The notes below the pieces were generated by a model that searched no databases, had not been told where the DNA came from, and saw only the letters and a list, made by a program, of their open reading frames with translations. Shown piece by piece: positions 62,501-64,000 of a DNA stretch of 64,000 nucleotides; position 1 is the stretch's first letter; every line of letters begins with the position of its first letter. Source of the stretch: a virus. The translations under genes were made by a program, and so were the position numbers. The stretch lies in IMG/VR virus record IMGVR_UViG_3300009158_000001, positions 1 through 64,000 of that record, one strand, 5' to 3'.

Positions 62501-63898
62501 ATAATAACCGTGATCAGCCAAATTACTGCCATCAGGCTTTTTAGCTATAATTTCCTTACCAGTAAATTCTGTTCGATCAGTCGCATCTCTTATCTCAGCA
62601 AACATACTACTATTTATTGGTACAAAATAATCTCCAAAGAAATTAATTTTACCAGCTCCATCTATAGCATCATTGCCTCCAGATGACGACTTCCCAGCCC
62701 CTAATGTTTCGGATTTTTTTAAAGCATCATTCTCTTCTTGAGTCATATTAGATGGAAATAAAACATTTTTAAATAATCTTAATTTAAAATTCTTAAGTCT
62801 AAGTCGAATTCCATTTCTTATACCTTCTGCGACAACCGGATCAACAGTAATATTTTTAAACTCATTCCATCTTAAATAGACCCGATCTCCAAGATTTTGC
62901 TCAGTAGAGTTATAAGGTGAAATTTGAGTACAATCAAAAACTTCTCCATTGCCTATATTTTTTTGTTTATGCCGGGAATAAAGCCAATCTATATAGGCTT
63001 TATATGGCTCCGACTCTCTTGCAAATTGAGTTCTTTCAGGATTAAGCATAAAGTTAATATCTAACTTATGTAAACTTTCTGCCGTTTGATAGGCAGGATC
63101 AACCATATAGACAGCATCGCCTGGAGGTTCATTGCCTGCAAGTAAGGCAGCATTTATACCCGCGATATAAGTTGAATCATCACGTGTGTTCATAAACCAT
63201 CTTTCTAGGTTGTCTAAGACAAATGCTTTCTTGTTTTCTTCTGTTAGATAAGGATTCCTGTTAGGAAGATTAATTTCATTTACATCTTCAAAGCTTTGTC
63301 CACCTTTACTAATCCAATTTTTTTTGTAATGCCAAAAGTCGCTATAACAAGCATAACTCATTGGAGTAAAAGTTAGTGTTCCTAGGATTGTATCTGGTTC
63401 GCCTGGAGAAGTTGTTAAAGCTAGATTGTGCATGCAAAATACCATATTATGGAAAATAGGTATTTTTAACTTTGTTCTTAGGGTTGCATTCTCAATAACA
63501 GAAAACGGGGTATTTTTAAACTGAAGAATAAGATCTAATATTCCGCCGCGTTTCCCGCTATTATTGCCAGAAGTGTGGTCGTCTCTTGAGTCAATATTTC
63601 TAATTGAACTTTTTCCTGGCAAAGTAAAACTAACAGAAAAGATTTCGTTTGCAATACCAACAGGAAGTTTGTCACTATTTCTTGAGCGAACTGACTGAAC
63701 AGTCATATAGTTATTTTCTTCTGTAGAAGAAATTTTCTCAGGAGGAATAATAAATTGTAAATCATTAATAAAAAATGCATGATTAATATGGGAGTACTCA
63801 GTCCCATAATCACTCCAAGTAACTAAATTACCCTTATCATTTTTAAATGATAACTGTAGAATATCAAAATCTTCTAATTTCCAATTGTCATTAGCCAT
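56513..63898 (-). CDS. Giant virion protein with embedded M23 endopeptidase domain (2461 aa)
   Basis: The largest gene here. Residues 1-200 are beta-rich structural sequence. Residues about 460-670 form an M23 (LytM-type) zinc endopeptidase with all metal and catalytic positions: FHKGID (H468, D472), WHL (H590) and PHLHVEL (H644, H646). A helical, Ala-rich hydrophobic region lies at about 1310-1480. Near the C-terminus (about 2070-2260) are segments like hub proteins (FSYSKIESLNISDSRKRPAA, FLGEITDVQMEGMSSRMSIT), and it ends in PAPAPAP repeats. It probably combines hub or tape-measure functions with local peptidoglycan digestion during DNA entry. Confidence 0.85.
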   Translation of the reverse strand: MANDNWKLEDFDILQLSFKNDKGNLVTWSDYGTEYSHINHAFFINDLQFIIPPEKISSTEENNYMTVQSVRSRNSDKLPVGIANEIFSVSFTLPGKSSIRNIDSRDDHTSGNNSGKRGGILDLILQFKNTPFSVIENATLRTKLKIPIFHNMVFCMHNLALTTSPGEPDTILGTLTFTPMSYACYSDFWHYKKNWISKGGQSFEDVNEINLPNRNPYLTEENKKAFVLDNLERWFMNTRDDSTYIAGINAALLAGNEPPGDAVYMVDPAYQTAESLHKLDINFMLNPERTQFARESEPYKAYIDWLYSRHKQKNIGNGEVFDCTQISPYNSTEQNLGDRVYLRWNEFKNITVDPVVAEGIRNGIRLRLKNFKLRLFKNVLFPSNMTQEENDALKKSETLGAGKSSSGGNDAIDGAGKINFFGDYFVPINSSMFAEIRDATDRTEFTGKEIIAKKPDGSNLADHGYYFHKGIDIMPSYPANNRDVTVPIFTPFKIRITENTCFSEIAYDVAIYNGGYSPEKQVVIRGKKTWKRVIYSTQAIAWELDAYKYRFEVYRFSNENHKGLSGSKGNSIIGEILDGPFRGKKIRFWHLAAMAPEGVSRTNPIFETFIDTWTKNFGPGAVLEAGQWIGAFLGGTAVDESSPHLHVELGGEDTGHGSLYDRIDITPLLKNATSKPPKDIINAYYKLKPENRHGLPEEEATYELLNDLRGKNLKGKPGNTEGIIKSAVKFALENGANSNWRKLTNSNTDKPYESYDEYLTANEEEITKNRDLHPWEFYGLQVRTLEQAGWYLYEGDLTNFDLFYREHILELVSGNDAESRQMQDPLICDFISATSSNNFKMLNVQGIMAPTAQFLGSQDDTFLLSMKGFGLNSIKQLEVIRDTLRKQGVMFKHIPEAYSLRVENNFINAFGNVYFVINGIEMAAVPEQPNVYACEMRLTANDISIKQQVLKKESVVGNQEIKESFLKEFLGGSDYNPDGLFPPGTARTKEQEDAYEATLVVAQNYQQERKKKGLPYIERKKAIIDNEEQYILTLNVDLTPANKQTDVYLSSNKYLLEVLAHINMVNNLFPKDSYYQDANTELAAIEVGVNGVTQEDIDQIKLRERYIFTDEGFITYIPDKRITNLYAPWLQPTKARDAAYMDSSMMFYYKSYPEHAYISLIPNATVDYVSFVIESNPFLGRVAPPAWDWMLERPGTMLNNDLTDTVLRPFAFINWKDGTGSYQRAYGTWLTQLAGLAKTDSKQAEGAAAAAGLVQIEGLGESCHIPGTFYPYLMAHRNVLALAQNTRAIRRFYDISLIIKNDNANKTINGDIREALKDFKWFLTSDAGKAIGVFLLQEAVTYIGLYALEAATVGLATPILVAKAANSAARAAEIAKLVKGAAALEKVGNLAVKEARAAKAVKAYQKSAALREGLRASAEEAAKKGFLGRYWWHRKNASALQASASGWAKAARIGTKLAIAGTAGFTSFTSIMERIEAERNTEQHAPFYDYFYVFDQTKQGRRPWGEDILDSRANGKLIYQETFKFEYEKEQEIIDIDNMTLYSVSLSNGYENFLKALDKLPKGGRLSQDKLPSEVTGINGLFTEVESDSFDLDSGTVEQLSTGFFGGVGPAQQSTPLFKKLHVEAGQASLIGQDFIDYIWEALAIPYLNNVLRFSDIQRVVRYTDWFPETKKLLSKVSADLTAPSYDDLELPHHPYWNALGANGLSNKLRGSSFTDPDFYLANPGIDYFGGEEVGPDMSDYVVAVEAVNPDNLPEGTQKPVAGQKVGEALGKGYEGDNRVFVPGVSMSEFRNLFIDVNFEKCLGEMQGLATVETSPRRIFKQRKFQAEGASFTTINNPNITAMSRTEEDENAFTSSRRNVCSEYLSRFNAASSHKMSSDGKTRVPIASAGAVAADGDGVESIASPNVVSWNDLSLMFGDNLDLLSPLAGGLNPKDPIFGNKVLNYSYQQYDSLGTEYYLNMVRSNFLLRQNQEATEDVTAGFKPEKLLRPRAGNLGTDKDGNNLTDATGKNKDDKMPSSDTLAKIDEIRAKIKAGMLVWEPLVFDYTGSSQTSLAAGGAGAYAQTAQFRTPMKIKVANALKSINRPKLAARRAFPVVKVFFFEEDEIFSKQWLSFDEVFSYSKIESLNISDSRKRPAAICTITFSDVNGLLSGFNQFNKASSSAQPSVDEASLFGQEDRNPITADTVLEQNEYNFSIAPGLKIKVCLGFSNDSNKLEEVFLGEITDVQMEGMSSRMSITAQSYGAELVAQIKGAKSEWGSASEPLSFDTTFSTLASLMFSSEVVHFGKRRLDDIVMFGEDQSLEKHMQQYKETVNLGALYNSGRKGGSVGWIGRMSDSTMADSAGWNATGGMTAAARQKGISPLEGPQDDNIFAPNPNASQIMMWSDSAGRWVSGVFGNVQVTDDAAYFKSAAVYDNEYIPGVVFDEFAATSAAQAQLEQQVVMPPAPAPAPAPAPAPGTP
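56528..56563 (-). repeat. Pro-Ala coding repeat at the end of the giant virion protein
   Basis: Six-base units (GGTGCA/GGAGCA on the plus strand) encode alternating Pro-Ala near the C-terminus. This makes a stiff extended tail that may reach between structural parts. Such repeats are prone to copy-number change. Confidence 0.75.
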
Positions 63899-64000
63899 TA
63901 TAGTTTCCGCTCCATGTCAGAAGGTACACTGTATGTAGTGTTTATGTTTAGTCCAATACTTGAACCCGGAATTGCTTGGCGTAAAGACCTAGCATATTCT
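63898..64000 (-). CDS. C-terminal end of a gene continuing beyond the window
   Basis: The minus-strand frame is open from the window edge down to a TAA at 63898-63900, overlapping the giant gene's start by one base. The visible residues include RSLRQAIPGSSIGLNINTTY and end SVPSDMERKL. Nothing identifies the protein. By position it is probably another tail or baseplate component expressed just before the giant protein. Confidence 0.65.
   Translation of the reverse strand, partial: EYARSLRQAIPGSSIGLNINTTYSVPSDMERKL

Noticed and set aside
1-64000. CRISPR array linked to the Cas4-like genes
   Set aside because: No regularly spaced direct repeats and no other cas genes were seen; Cas4-like nucleases are common in phages without CRISPR.
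1-64000. Integrase, transposase or IS element
   Set aside because: No recombinase or transposase motifs and no terminal inverted repeats were recognised on either strand.

Overview
The window is part of the genome of a large tailed phage (Caudoviricetes), most likely a contractile-tailed myovirus. This rests on two opposed gene blocks. A plus-strand block (1-25224) carries replication, recombination, nucleotide metabolism and transcription genes. A minus-strand block (25289-64000) carries lysis, tail-fibre and baseplate genes. The blocks converge on a bidirectional terminator at 25242-25273. Both edges cut through genes, so the genome extends beyond the window on both sides. No capsid, portal, terminase or tail-sheath gene is visible. 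The DNA is fairly A+T-rich.

Plus strand, in order: the tail of a probable ssDNA-binding protein; a small helical protein that could be a recombination mediator; an adenosylcobalamin-dependent (class II) ribonucleotide reductase; a RecA/UvsX-like recombinase; a MoxR-type AAA+ ATPase coupled to a metallopeptidase-like VWA protein; PhoH; a DNA polymerase III alpha subunit split into two genes at its active site with a small ORF between them; an HTH-metallophosphoesterase; a consensus promoter with tRNA-Asn; a Cas4-like Fe-S PD-(D/E)XK nuclease; a sigma-70-family factor; a primase-helicase; a second Cas4-like protein that keeps the Fe-S cysteines but has lost the nuclease residues; dUTPase; a C5-cytosine methyltransferase; a Vsr-like endonuclease; and a RusA-type resolvase. 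After these come accessory genes: a secreted Cys-rich protein with a MYXO-CTERM-like anchor, an acidic protein, and two related small proteins that each end in a similar terminator.

Minus strand, in transcription order from the right edge: the end of an unknown gene; a 2461-residue virion protein with an intact M23 endopeptidase domain; a probable baseplate hub; spike-like small proteins; a gp25-like wedge protein; a baseplate J-like protein; about ten large beta-rich baseplate or fibre proteins, several sharing a repeated module; three tail-fibre proteins; endolysin; a holin-like protein; and a coiled-coil protein. Most of these genes overlap or abut, which suggests one long late operon.

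How the genes work together: the RNR and dUTPase supply dNTPs. Split DnaE, primase-helicase, SSB, RecA-like protein, the nucleases and RusA form a largely self-sufficient replication and recombination set. The sigma factor may redirect host RNA polymerase. The MYXO-CTERM-like protein hints at a myxobacterium-like (Myxococcota/Bradymonadota) host, but that is an inference from one gene. No CRISPR array, IS element or integrase was seen.
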